DNA of 64,000 bases, from positions 56,828-120,827 of the forward strand of contig NZ_JOIZ01000022.1 of the NCBI RefSeq assembly GCF_000721605.1, read 5' to 3'. Made by a program: the position numbers and the translations under genes. The notes under the pieces were generated by a model. It did not search any database and was not told the DNA's origin. It worked only from the letters and a program-made list of their open reading frames with translations. Source of the DNA: Streptomyces sp. NRRL S-37 (GTDB taxonomy: Bacteria > Actinomycetota > Actinomycetes > Streptomycetales > Streptomycetaceae). This document shows, in pieces, positions 25,941-33,992 of the stretch; the first letter of the stretch is position 1; each line of letters opens with the position of its first letter.

Positions 25941-28529
25941 ATGACGACTTCCGTGACCACCGGAACCGGCGGCCCCACCGAGAACTCCCTGCGGCGCGCC
26001 CTCAGACGTGCCCGGGACGGCGTCTCCCTGGACGTCTCCGAGGCGGCGGTCCTGCTCCAGGCGCGCGGAGAGCACCTTCGGGACCTGTCCGCGTCGGCCG
26101 CCCGGGTGCGGGACGCGGGGCTTGAGGCGGCGGGGCGGCCCGGTGTCATCACGTACTCGAAGAGCGTCTTCGTTCCGCTGACCCGGCTGTGCCGGGACAA
26201 GTGCCACTACTGCACGTTCGTCACCGTGCCCGGCAAGCTGCGCCGGGCCGGGCACGGGATGTTCATGTCGCCGGACGAGGTGCTGGACATCGCCCGCAAG
26301 GGCGCCGCGCTCGGCTGCAAGGAAGCCCTCATCACCCTGGGCGACAAGCCCGAGGACCGCTGGCCCGAGGCGCGCGAGTGGCTCGACGCGCACGGCTACG
26401 ACGACACGATCGCGTACGTCCGCGCGATCTCCATCCGGATCCTGGAGGAGACGGGACTCCTCCCGCACCTCAACCCGGGCGTCCTGACCTGGACCGACTT
26501 CCAGCGTCTCAAGCCGGTCGCGCCGTCGATGGGCATGATGCTGGAGACCACCGCGACCCGCCTGTGGTCCGAGCCGGGCGGCCCGCACCACGGCTCCCCG
26601 GACAAGGAGCCGGCCGTGCGGCTGCGGGTGCTCGAGGACGCGGGCCGCTCCTCGGTCCCCTTCACCTCCGGGATCCTCATCGGCATCGGCGAGACGTACG
26701 AGGAGCGCGCGGAGTCCCTGTTCGCCCTCCGCAAGATCTCCCGTGCCCACCACGGCATCCAGGAACTGATCATCCAGAACTTCCGCGCCAAGCCGGACAC
26801 CGCGATGCGCTCCATGCCGGACGCGGAACTCGACGAGCTGGTCGCCACGGTCGCCGTCGCCCGGCTGGTCCTCGGCCCGTCCGCCTGCCTCCAGGCGCCG
26901 CCGAACCTGGTCGACTCCGAGTACGGGCGGCTGATCGCGGCCGGGATCGACGACTGGGGCGGGGTCTCCCCGCTGACCATCGACCACGTCAACCCCGAGC
27001 GCCCCTGGCCGCAGATCGAGGAACTGGCCGAGCACTCCCGGGCGGCCGGCTTCGAGCTGCGTGAACGGCTCTGCGTGTACCCGGAGTTCGTGCGGCGCGG
27101 CGAGCCGTGGCTGGACCCGCGGCTGCGTCCGCACGTGGCCGCGCTCGCCGACCCGGAGACGGGACTCGCCCTCCCGGACGCGCTCCCCGAAGGGCTGCCC
27201 TGGCAGGAGCCGGACGAGGCGTTCACCGCGTCCGGCCGCACCGACCTGCACCGCACCATCGACACCGAGGGCCGCACCGGCGACCGCCGCGACGACTTCG
27301 ACGAGGTGTACGGCGACTGGGACGCCCTGCGCGAGGCCGCCGCCCCCGGCATGGTCCCCGAGCGCGTCGACACCGACGTCCGCGCGGCCCTGCGCACGGC
27401 CGCCGACGACCCGACGAAGCTGACCGACGCGGAGGCGCTGGCGCTGCTGCACGCCGACGGTCCCGCGCTGGACGCGCTGTGCCGGATCGCGGACGACGTC
27501 CGCAAGTCCGCGGTCGGTGACGACGTGACGTACATCGTCACCCGCAACATCAACTTCACCAACGTCTGTTACACCGGCTGCCGTTTCTGCGCCTTCGCGC
27601 AGCGCCGCACCGACGCGGACGCCTACACGCTCTCGCTGGAGCAGGTCGCCGACCGCGCCCAGCAGGCGTGGGACGTGGGCGCGGTGGAGGTCTGCATGCA
27701 GGGCGGCATCCACCCCGACCTGCCCGGGACGGCGTACTTCGACATCGCGAAGGCGGTGAAGGAACGCGTCCCCGGCATGCATGTGCACGCCTTCTCCCCG
27801 ATGGAGGTCGTCAACGGCGCGACCCGCACCGGCCTGTCGATCCGCGAGTGGCTCACGGCGGCGAAGGAGGCCGGCCTGGACACCATCCCCGGCACGGCGG
27901 CCGAGATCCTCGACGACGAGGTCCGCTGGATCCTGACCAAGGGCAAACTCCCGGCGGCCACCTGGACCGAGGTGGTCACCACCGCCCACGAACTGGGCAT
28001 CCGCTCCTCCTCGACGATGATGTACGGCCATGTCGACCAGCCCCGCCACTGGCTGGGCCACCTGCGCACCCTGGCCGGCATCCAGCAACGGACCGGTGGT
28101 TTCACGGAGTTCGTGACCCTGCCCTTCGTGCACACCAACGCCCCCGTCTACCTGGCGGGGATCGCCCGCCCCGGCCCGACGGTCCGCGACAACCGCGCGG
28201 TCACGGCGATGGCCCGCCTGCTGCTCCACCCGTACATCCCCAACATCCAGACGAGCTGGGTGAAACTGGGCACGGAGGGCGCGGCGGAGATGCTGCGCTC
28301 CGGTGCGAACGATCTCGGCGGCACGCTGATGGAGGAGACCATCTCCCGGATGGCGGGTTCGTCCTACGGCTCCTACAAGTCGGTCAAGGACCTGATCGCG
28401 GTCGCGGAGGCCGCGGGCCGTCCGGCGAAGCCCCGGACGACCCTGTACGGCGAGGTGCCCGAGGAGCGCCGTCGTGCGGCGGAGGCCTCCGACGGACACC
28501 TTCCGGAGCTGTTGCCGGTACTGGACTGA
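25941..28529 (+). CDS. fbiC: FbiC, fused 7,8-didemethyl-8-hydroxy-5-deazariboflavin (Fo) synthase
   Basis: Makes Fo, the chromophore of coenzyme F420, from 5-amino-6-ribitylamino-uracil and tyrosine using two radical-SAM halves. The 862-residue length is normal for the actinobacterial fusion. The CofG half carries Cys84-x3-Cys88-x2-Cys91 ([10 protein letters not shown]). The CofH half carries Cys543-x3-Cys547-x2-Cys550 ([10 protein letters not shown]). No ribosome-binding site precedes ATG 25941, but TATGCT at 25929-25934 ends six bases before it, so the mRNA may be leaderless. Neighbouring F420-dependent enzymes fit the role. Confidence 0.96.
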   Translation: MTTSVTTGTGGPTENSLRRALRRARDGVSLDVSEAAVLLQARGEHLRDLSASAARVRDAGLEAAGRPGVITYSKSVFVPLTRLCRDKCHYCTFVTVPGKLRRAGHGMFMSPDEVLDIARKGAALGCKEALITLGDKPEDRWPEAREWLDAHGYDDTIAYVRAISIRILEETGLLPHLNPGVLTWTDFQRLKPVAPSMGMMLETTATRLWSEPGGPHHGSPDKEPAVRLRVLEDAGRSSVPFTSGILIGIGETYEERAESLFALRKISRAHHGIQELIIQNFRAKPDTAMRSMPDAELDELVATVAVARLVLGPSACLQAPPNLVDSEYGRLIAAGIDDWGGVSPLTIDHVNPERPWPQIEELAEHSRAAGFELRERLCVYPEFVRRGEPWLDPRLRPHVAALADPETGLALPDALPEGLPWQEPDEAFTASGRTDLHRTIDTEGRTGDRRDDFDEVYGDWDALREAAAPGMVPERVDTDVRAALRTAADDPTKLTDAEALALLHADGPALDALCRIADDVRKSAVGDDVTYIVTRNINFTNVCYTGCRFCAFAQRRTDADAYTLSLEQVADRAQQAWDVGAVEVCMQGGIHPDLPGTAYFDIAKAVKERVPGMHVHAFSPMEVVNGATRTGLSIREWLTAAKEAGLDTIPGTAAEILDDEVRWILTKGKLPAATWTEVVTTAHELGIRSSSTMMYGHVDQPRHWLGHLRTLAGIQQRTGGFTEFVTLPFVHTNAPVYLAGIARPGPTVRDNRAVTAMARLLLHPYIPNIQTSWVKLGTEGAAEMLRSGANDLGGTLMEETISRMAGSSYGSYKSVKDLIAVAEAAGRPAKPRTTLYGEVPEERRRAAEASDGHLPELLPVLD

Positions 28530-28682
28530 CCGGAGCCGCTGCCGGTACCGGACTGAGACGGGCCGGGGAAGCGCGGATCCTGGCAGTAGGATGATCCGAC
28601 CCGCGTTCGATCGGGATCCGCGGCCTCCGGACCGGAGCCGGCGGCCTTCGATCGGGACCCGTAGCTGAGGAGATGCGTACCG

Positions 28683-29249
28683 GTGCCTGCCCGACTTCCC
28701 TCGTGGGCCTGGGTGACCGGGCTGACCGCGGGGGCGATCGCCGCGGTGGTGGTCCTGGCCGTCCAGGCGGACCAGGGGACCAAGCCCGTCGCCGCCACGA
28801 CCCGGCCCAGCGCGCCGGTGACGGCGGACGCGAAACCGTCCGCCGAGCCGGAGGAGAAGAAGCCGGTGGCGGTGCCGGACGGTTCGGGCACCGGCCGCCG
28901 GATCGTCTACTCCCTCGACCGGAAGCGGGTCTGGCTGGTCGACGCCAGCGACACCCCCCGCCGCTCCTTCACGGTCTGGCCGGGCACGGTCACCCCGGAC
29001 CCCGGCACGTACACGATCGGCAAGCGCACCGAGGCCACCACCGGCAGCGACGGTGTCCCGGTCGAGCACATCATGTACTTCGCCCAGAAGTCCGGCGTCT
29101 TCATCGCCTTCTCCAACGCGGTCGACGGCTCCTCGCCCCCGCCCGCCGAACCGGGCGCGCAGACGGGCGGCATCCGCATCGCCAAGCCCGACGGCAAGGC
29201 CCTGTGGACCTTCGGCTCGGCGGGCACGACGGTCCGGGTCGTCGAGTAG
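28683..29249 (+). CDS. Membrane-anchored L,D-transpeptidase-like protein lacking the catalytic cysteine
   Basis: A 188-residue protein with an N-terminal membrane anchor (WVTGLTAGAIAAVVVLAVQA), a Pro/Lys linker, and a C-terminal domain that follows the YkuD fold: IVYSLDRKRVWLVDASDTPR, FTVWPGTVTPDPGTYTIGKR, VPVEHIMYFAQKSGVFIAF. Active L,D-transpeptidases end in HG and SHGCVR motifs. The equivalent positions here read FIAFSN and TGGIRI, so both the His and the Cys are gone. It is therefore probably a cell-wall-associated pseudoenzyme or binding domain. GTG 28683 has GGAG 10 bases upstream. Confidence 0.7.
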   Translation: MPARLPSWAWVTGLTAGAIAAVVVLAVQADQGTKPVAATTRPSAPVTADAKPSAEPEEKKPVAVPDGSGTGRRIVYSLDRKRVWLVDASDTPRRSFTVWPGTVTPDPGTYTIGKRTEATTGSDGVPVEHIMYFAQKSGVFIAFSNAVDGSSPPPAEPGAQTGGIRIAKPDGKALWTFGSAGTTVRVVE

Positions 29250-29260
29250 CCGGGGCGGAC

Positions 29261-29659
29261 TCAGACCTTCTCGGCCACCACGCGTGGATGCGCGGCGGTG
29301 AGCAGGCCGATGTCCTCCACGTCGGACGTCAGGACGGTCACCCTGCCCGGGTGGTGCAGGGCGGTCGCGCAGAGCATGGCGTCGATGGCGTACGTGTGGC
29401 CGTGCAGTCCGGCGGCACGCAGCAGGGCGGCGGCGGACTGGGCGAGCGCCTGGGTGACCGGCTCCACGCGCAGCCGTGAGAGCGTCCATCGCAGCGCGGC
29501 GTCGTCGATCCTCGGATGGATCACCTCGACCAGGACCGCCGCGGAGGTGATCACCGGCAGATCCGCCTCCCGGGCGGCCGTCAGCCACTCGTGCACCTCA
29601 CGGTCCCGCTGTACGGCCTTGGCCAGCCCTTCGCTGTCCAGGACGAGGGCACCGCTCAC
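29261..29659 (-). CDS. vapC: PIN-domain ribonuclease toxin (VapC family)
   Basis: A 132-residue PIN domain, the RNase toxin fold of type II toxin-antitoxin systems. The acidic metal ligands are in place: Asp8 (LVLDSEGLAK), Glu45 in AAVLVEVIHP, Asp near YAIDAMLCA and Asp in LTSDVEDI. The start codon GTG overlaps the antitoxin stop by 4 nt (GTGA), the usual coupled arrangement. Target RNA unknown. Confidence 0.85.
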   Translation of the reverse strand: MSGALVLDSEGLAKAVQRDREVHEWLTAAREADLPVITSAAVLVEVIHPRIDDAALRWTLSRLRVEPVTQALAQSAAALLRAAGLHGHTYAIDAMLCATALHHPGRVTVLTSDVEDIGLLTAAHPRVVAEKV

Positions 29660-29937
29660 GCGGCGGCCCCCGCGCCGGAGCCCTCCCCGGTGAGCCGGGC
29701 GCGCTTGGCCGCCACGGCTCCCGGGTCCGCGGGCCCGTGGACCTCCTCGAAGGAGGCGATCAGCTCGTCCAGCCGATCCCGCTCGATCTGCCGTTGGGCC
29801 GCCCTCTCCAGGTACGCCGAGACACCCCGCTTGCCGACCCGCTCGCGGATCGCCTGCAGGGTGCCGGCGGTGAGGGTGATGGAGACGCCGTTGCTGGGGC
29901 CGTCGCCGGGAGGGAACGCGATGTCGTCGTCAGCCAT
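29656..29937 (-). CDS. vapB: VapB-type antitoxin
   Basis: A 93-residue partner of the PIN toxin. The central VSITLTAGTLQAIRERVG with SAYLERAAQRQIERDRL resembles ribbon-helix-helix antitoxins, and the acidic C-terminal half (LIASFEEVHGPADPG) would wrap the toxin. ATG 29937 has no ribosome-binding site. A CATAAT -10 box (29949-29944) inside the palindromic operator ends six bases upstream, implying transcription starts at or next to the A of the start codon. Autoregulation through the operator is expected. Confidence 0.82.
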   Translation of the reverse strand: MADDDIAFPPGDGPSNGVSITLTAGTLQAIRERVGKRGVSAYLERAAQRQIERDRLDELIASFEEVHGPADPGAVAAKRARLTGEGSGAGAAA

Positions 29938-29943
29938 GACCCC

Positions 29944-29968
29944 ATTATGGCATCGCAAATGCCATAAT
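29944..29968 (-). promoter_or_regulatory. Palindromic operator/promoter of the vapBC pair
   Basis: A perfect inverted repeat, ATTATGGCAT (29944-29953) and ATGCCATAAT (29959-29968), has a 5-bp spacer. It is strikingly AT-rich for this genome and lies 6 bp upstream of the antitoxin start. Its proximal half contains the CATAAT -10 box, so antitoxin binding would block the promoter. Confidence 0.75.
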
Positions 29969-29980
29969 CATGGTGGCCGG

Positions 29981-30217
29981 TCATTCCCCGAGCTCGGCGA
30001 GGACGCGCGCTGTCGCGCGCCACTCGACGACGGTCCGATGGACATCGGCGTGGGGATCCCGGCCGGGCGCGTCGTCCATGGCTTCGAGGAGTTTGGCCGC
30101 GAACTCCTCCCGCTCGGCTGCCGACAGATGACGGACCCACGGGAAGACCGAGGGGATCACGCGCAGGAGGGCCGCGCGAGCCGCCTCCACGGAGGAGGCG
30201 CTCATGGGAAGGGGCAT
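29981..30217 (-). CDS. Small conserved-type protein next to the toxin-antitoxin pair
   Basis: A 78-residue soluble protein. Its LSAAEREEFAAKLLEAMDD and VVEWRATARVLAEL segments resemble a family of short actinobacterial proteins (DUF6247-like) often placed beside toxin-antitoxin genes. The match is by eye and weak. An alternative start is ATG 30205, after the MPLP residues. It lies upstream of the vapBC operator on the same strand. Function unknown. Confidence 0.5.
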   Translation of the reverse strand: MPLPMSASSVEAARAALLRVIPSVFPWVRHLSAAEREEFAAKLLEAMDDAPGRDPHADVHRTVVEWRATARVLAELGE

Positions 30218-30239
30218 GGGGTGAAGGTACTGCGGCCCC

Positions 30240-30752
30240 TCAGTGGGCGTCGCGCTTTTCGGTGTGGATCACCGGCAGGTGGTTGACCAGCAGCACCACC
30301 CCGCTGAGGACGAACACCCGCAGCGCCGCGTCCAGGCCGTTCCAGTCCTCCGACTGCCACATCGCGAACCACTCACCGCCGATCGCCATGAAGCCGGCGC
30401 CGAACAGCAGCATGACCATCAGCAGGCCGTAGGTGGAGACGCGGCGGGCGCGGGCGTGGTCGGGGCGGGTCCAGAGCCAGGTGCCGTAGACCAGGACCAG
30501 CGCGGCGGCCGTCTCCCAGACGATGATCGCGACGTACGCGGCGTCCTGCACGCCCTCGTTCGTGATCGCGCGCCACATCAGGTCCTCGTCCTTGAACGTG
30601 GTGTCCATCGCGAGGACATGCCGCACGAAGTCCTGGTTCGTCCCGAAGTCCGTGATGTTCCCGAAGGCGACCAGCGCCATGTAGAGGGCGACGGAGGCGG
30701 TGAGGAGCGTGGCGGTGAGCTGTAACGCGCCGCGTGAGGTTGTGGTGAGCAT
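30240..30752 (-). CDS. DUF2165-family integral membrane protein
   Basis: A 170-residue protein with four predicted membrane helices. It carries the family's recognisable extracytoplasmic stretch between helices 1 and 2, FGNITDFGTNQDFVRHVLAM followed by DTTFKDEDLMWRAI, and a short HTEKRDAH cytoplasmic tail. DUF2165 proteins are conserved in many bacteria but have no assigned role. ATG 30752 begins right before the first helix. It is divergent from the ADP-ribosylglycohydrolase-like gene; the 246-bp gap between them holds no clear element. Confidence 0.85.
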   Translation of the reverse strand: MLTTTSRGALQLTATLLTASVALYMALVAFGNITDFGTNQDFVRHVLAMDTTFKDEDLMWRAITNEGVQDAAYVAIIVWETAAALVLVYGTWLWTRPDHARARRVSTYGLLMVMLLFGAGFMAIGGEWFAMWQSEDWNGLDAALRVFVLSGVVLLVNHLPVIHTEKRDAH

Positions 30753-30998
30753 GGCGGTTTCTTTCCCCGTACGGCAGCCCGTACCCGGGGACGCCGGGCC
30801 GGAATGAGCCCGGCCGGGACGCGGGCGAGAGGCCGCGTTCCGTACCGTCGGCGTGCCGCGGGGTCCTGTTCGCCCCCTTCCGGTCACCCGCTTCACACGC
30901 CTCACACTCCGCATCCCGATTCACCCCCTGAACCGGCCGTCCCCGTTCGATTACAGTGCTGGGCGTCGTACGTACGGACGGTGCCCCGGGAGGACTTG

Positions 30999-32117
30999 GT
31001 GGGCGGTACTGCCGGGCCCGTGTGGGGGCGGCGCGAGCAGCAGGACTTCCGCAGCCGGGTGCGCGGGACGCTGCTCGGAGTCGCCCTCGGGGACGCGCTG
31101 GGCGCGCCCGTGGACGGGATGACGGCCGACGGGATACGGCAGGCGCACGGCGCGAAGGGCCTCACCGAGCTCGCCCCCGCCCACGGCCGGCGCGGTGCCG
31201 TCACCCACCACACCCAGCTCACCCTCTTCTCCGTGGACGGCCTGATCCGCGCCCAGGTGCGGCGCGACACCGGCGCCTGGCACCCGCCGACCGATCTGCA
31301 CCGGGCGTATCTGCGCTGGGCCACCACCCAGCGGGACTGGGGCCCGGACGAGCGGCGCGAGGACGACGGCTGGCTGGCGCGCGAGGAGTGGCTGTACGCC
31401 CGCCGGGAGCCCGTCCGCACGCTGCTGCTCGGGCTCGGCGACGAGACCATGGGGACGCCGGCGGCGCCCAAGAACCCCGGTGAGGCGGGGCCCGAGGCGG
31501 CGGCCCGGTCGGCGCCGTTCGGGCTGCTCGTCGGCTGGGAGCCGCAGCTCGTCGCCCAGCTCGCCGTGGAGTGCGCGGCGCAGACCCACGGCCACCCGGT
31601 CGCCTGCCTGGCGGCGGGCGCGTACGCCGTGATCGTGCACGCGCTGGCCCGGGGCGAGAGCCTGGACACGGCGGTGCAGCGGGCGCTCGCGCTGCTGGCC
31701 GCGCGGCCGGGGCACCAGCCGGTGTCGGACGCGCTCCAGCACGCGCTGGGTGCGGTACGGCAGGGGATCCCCACCTCGCAGCGGGTCACGGAGCTGGTCG
31801 GGAACGCCACCGCCGAGGGGCTGCTGGCCGCCGCCGTGTACTGCGCGCTGGTGGGGGAGGACGTACGGCAGGGGCTGTGCCTGGCCGTGAACCACGACGG
31901 GCCCAGCGCCGCCGCCGGGGCGCTGACCGGCGGGCTGCTCGGGGCGCTGCACGGCGAGACGGCCCTCCCGCCGGCCTGGCTGGCCGAGCTGGAGGGCCGT
32001 CCCACGATCCTGGAACTCGCCGACGACTTCGCGATGGAGATGACCCAGGGCGCCGCGCTGCACGGACCGGCGGGCTCGTCGGCGGCCTGGCTGGCGCGGT
32101 ACCCGCGGGGGGCCTGA
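30999..32117 (+). CDS. ADP-ribosylglycohydrolase-fold protein with degenerate metal site
   Basis: A 372-residue all-helical protein of the DraG/ARH family, started at GTG 30999 behind GGGAGG (30988-30993). The N-terminal signature is clear: GTLLGVALGDALGAPVDGM. The metal-binding TDDT motif, however, reads THHTQ, and the C-terminal GDSDT-like motif reads NHDGPSAAAGALTGG, so several Mg/Mn ligands are missing. True ADP-ribosyl hydrolase activity is therefore doubtful; a binding or altered activity is more likely. The surrounding genes do not suggest a substrate. Confidence 0.8.
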   Translation: MGGTAGPVWGRREQQDFRSRVRGTLLGVALGDALGAPVDGMTADGIRQAHGAKGLTELAPAHGRRGAVTHHTQLTLFSVDGLIRAQVRRDTGAWHPPTDLHRAYLRWATTQRDWGPDERREDDGWLAREEWLYARREPVRTLLLGLGDETMGTPAAPKNPGEAGPEAAARSAPFGLLVGWEPQLVAQLAVECAAQTHGHPVACLAAGAYAVIVHALARGESLDTAVQRALALLAARPGHQPVSDALQHALGAVRQGIPTSQRVTELVGNATAEGLLAAAVYCALVGEDVRQGLCLAVNHDGPSAAAGALTGGLLGALHGETALPPAWLAELEGRPTILELADDFAMEMTQGAALHGPAGSSAAWLARYPRGA

Positions 32118-32219
32118 TCTCAGCCCCTCTGGGGGCACCCCCTCCGGGGGAGTTCGAGGAGCGGGGTCCGGGGCGGAGCCCCGGGGTCGGGACGGGAAGG
32201 GGCGGCGGGGGCGAGAGAA

Positions 32220-33773
32220 CTACGCCTGATCCCGCACCGGCGCGGAAGACGGCACCGCGGCCGCGGCAGCCGAGCCGTCGTCGTCCGTGTTGACGCGCTC
32301 GATGATCGCCATCCGCTCCGGAGTGTCCTCCGGCTTCACGTAGCCGATCAGGACGTACAGGACCAGCGAGACCGCCAGCGGAATCGACACCTGGTACTCC
32401 AGCGGCACCCCGCCGTCGATCGCCCAGTTGATCGGGTAGTTCACCAGCCAGAACGCGAGCAGGCCCAGCGCCCAGCTGGTGAGCGCCGCCGTCGGACCGG
32501 AGCGGCGGAACGGCCGCAGCAGGCCCAGCATCATCGGGATGGCGATCGGGCCCATCAGTCCGGCCACCCACTTGATGACGACCGTGATGATGTCCTTGAA
32601 GGTCGGCGAGTTGACCTGCGTCGCGACCGCCATGGACAGGCCGAGGAAGACCACCGTCGTCACGCGGGCCGCGATCAGACCCGACCGCTCGCCCCACAGC
32701 CGCGCCTTCTCCGACAGCACCGGCGCCACGTCACGGGTGAAGACGGCCGCGATGGCGTTGGCGTCGGAGGAGCACATGGCCATCGTGTGGGAGAAGAAGC
32801 CGACGATGACCAGGCCCAGCAGGCCGTGCGGCAGCAGCTGTTCGGTCATCAGGGCGTAGGAGTCGGAGCCGTCCGGCTTCTGGGACTCCACCAGCAGCGG
32901 TGACATCCACATCGGGAAGAACAGGACCACCGGCCAGACCAGCCACAGCACCGCCGACAGCCGCGCCGAGCGCTCCGCCTCGCGGGCGTTGGGGGTGGCC
33001 ATGTAGCGCTGGGCCTGGTTGAGCATGCCGCCGTTGTACTCGAACAGCTTGATGAAGAGGAACGCCAGCAGGAAGATCGTGCCGTACGGTCCGACCAGCG
33101 GCTCCCCGTGTCCCTGGAGCTCGGGCTCGTCCCACGCCCCGAAGAAGCCGCCGTGGTCGCCGAGTTCGGCCACCACCGCGACGAACATCGCGATGCCGGC
33201 CAGGAGCTGGATGATGAACTGGCCGAGTTCGGTCAGCGCGTCCGCCCACAGGCCGCCGATGGTGCAGTAGATCGCCGTGACGACGCCGGTGATGAGGATG
33301 CCCTGGTTGAGCGAGACGCCGGTGAACACCGACAGCAGGGTGGCGATGGCCGCCCACTTCGCGCCCACGTCCACGATCTTCAGCAGCATGCCGGACCAGG
33401 CCAGCGCCTGCTGCGTCTTCAGGTCGTAGCGGTTCTTCAGGTACTCCAGCGGGGAGGCCACGTGGAGCCGGGAGCGCAGCCGGTTGATCCGCGGGGCGAA
33501 CAGCTTCGACCCGATGGCGATGCCGAAGGCGATGGGGAACGACCAGGTGACGAAGGACGTGACGCCGTAGGTGTAGGCGATGCCGGCGTAGCCGGTGAAC
33601 ATCACCGCGCTGTACCCCGACATGTGGTGGGAGATGCCGGAGAGCCACCAGGGCATCTTGCCGCCGGCCGTGAAGAAGTCGCTGACGTTGTCCACGCGCT
33701 TGTGGGACCAGACGCCGATGCCGACCATCACGGCGAAGTAGCCGATGAGCACCGCCCAGTCGAGACTGTTCAT
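32220..33773 (-). CDS. Sodium:solute symporter (SSS family)
   Basis: A 517-residue transporter with about 13 membrane helices. Family features include GKMPWWLSGISHHMSGYSAV near the N-terminus, FTGYAGIAYTYG and GFFSHTMAMCSSDANAIAAV, the last being the SSS core with Na+ site residues. It ends in an acidic cytoplasmic tail. Members carry sugars, vitamins, carboxylates or proline; the aromatic-rich WWLSG region is seen in the sugar/solute branch, but the substrate cannot be set. ATG 33773 is chosen because it begins directly before helix 1. In the 219-bp upstream gap, a GTTCA/TGAAC inverted repeat lies at 33950-33965. Confidence 0.87.
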   Translation of the reverse strand: MNSLDWAVLIGYFAVMVGIGVWSHKRVDNVSDFFTAGGKMPWWLSGISHHMSGYSAVMFTGYAGIAYTYGVTSFVTWSFPIAFGIAIGSKLFAPRINRLRSRLHVASPLEYLKNRYDLKTQQALAWSGMLLKIVDVGAKWAAIATLLSVFTGVSLNQGILITGVVTAIYCTIGGLWADALTELGQFIIQLLAGIAMFVAVVAELGDHGGFFGAWDEPELQGHGEPLVGPYGTIFLLAFLFIKLFEYNGGMLNQAQRYMATPNAREAERSARLSAVLWLVWPVVLFFPMWMSPLLVESQKPDGSDSYALMTEQLLPHGLLGLVIVGFFSHTMAMCSSDANAIAAVFTRDVAPVLSEKARLWGERSGLIAARVTTVVFLGLSMAVATQVNSPTFKDIITVVIKWVAGLMGPIAIPMMLGLLRPFRRSGPTAALTSWALGLLAFWLVNYPINWAIDGGVPLEYQVSIPLAVSLVLYVLIGYVKPEDTPERMAIIERVNTDDDGSAAAAAVPSSAPVRDQA

Positions 33774-33992
33774 GTCCCCCCTTCCAGGGTCCGCCTTGTG
33801 AACTCCACTCAGCTGGTTGGCACTTCGCCTGAGTGGGGTAGGGACGGGGAAGGCCGCGAAGTGCCCGCTCATCGTGGGCGGGATGGCGAGAGCACGACAA
33901 GCAAGCGTAAGGTCAAGAGCAGGTAAAAATGTTCGACTAGCTGACCTTCGTTCACGGTCATGAACAAAGCCGGAGGGGTGGAGACCCCGGTG

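Noticed and set aside
25917..29588. 1223-residue minus-strand frame
   Set aside because: Antisense to fbiC, whose two radical-SAM motifs fix the coding strand.
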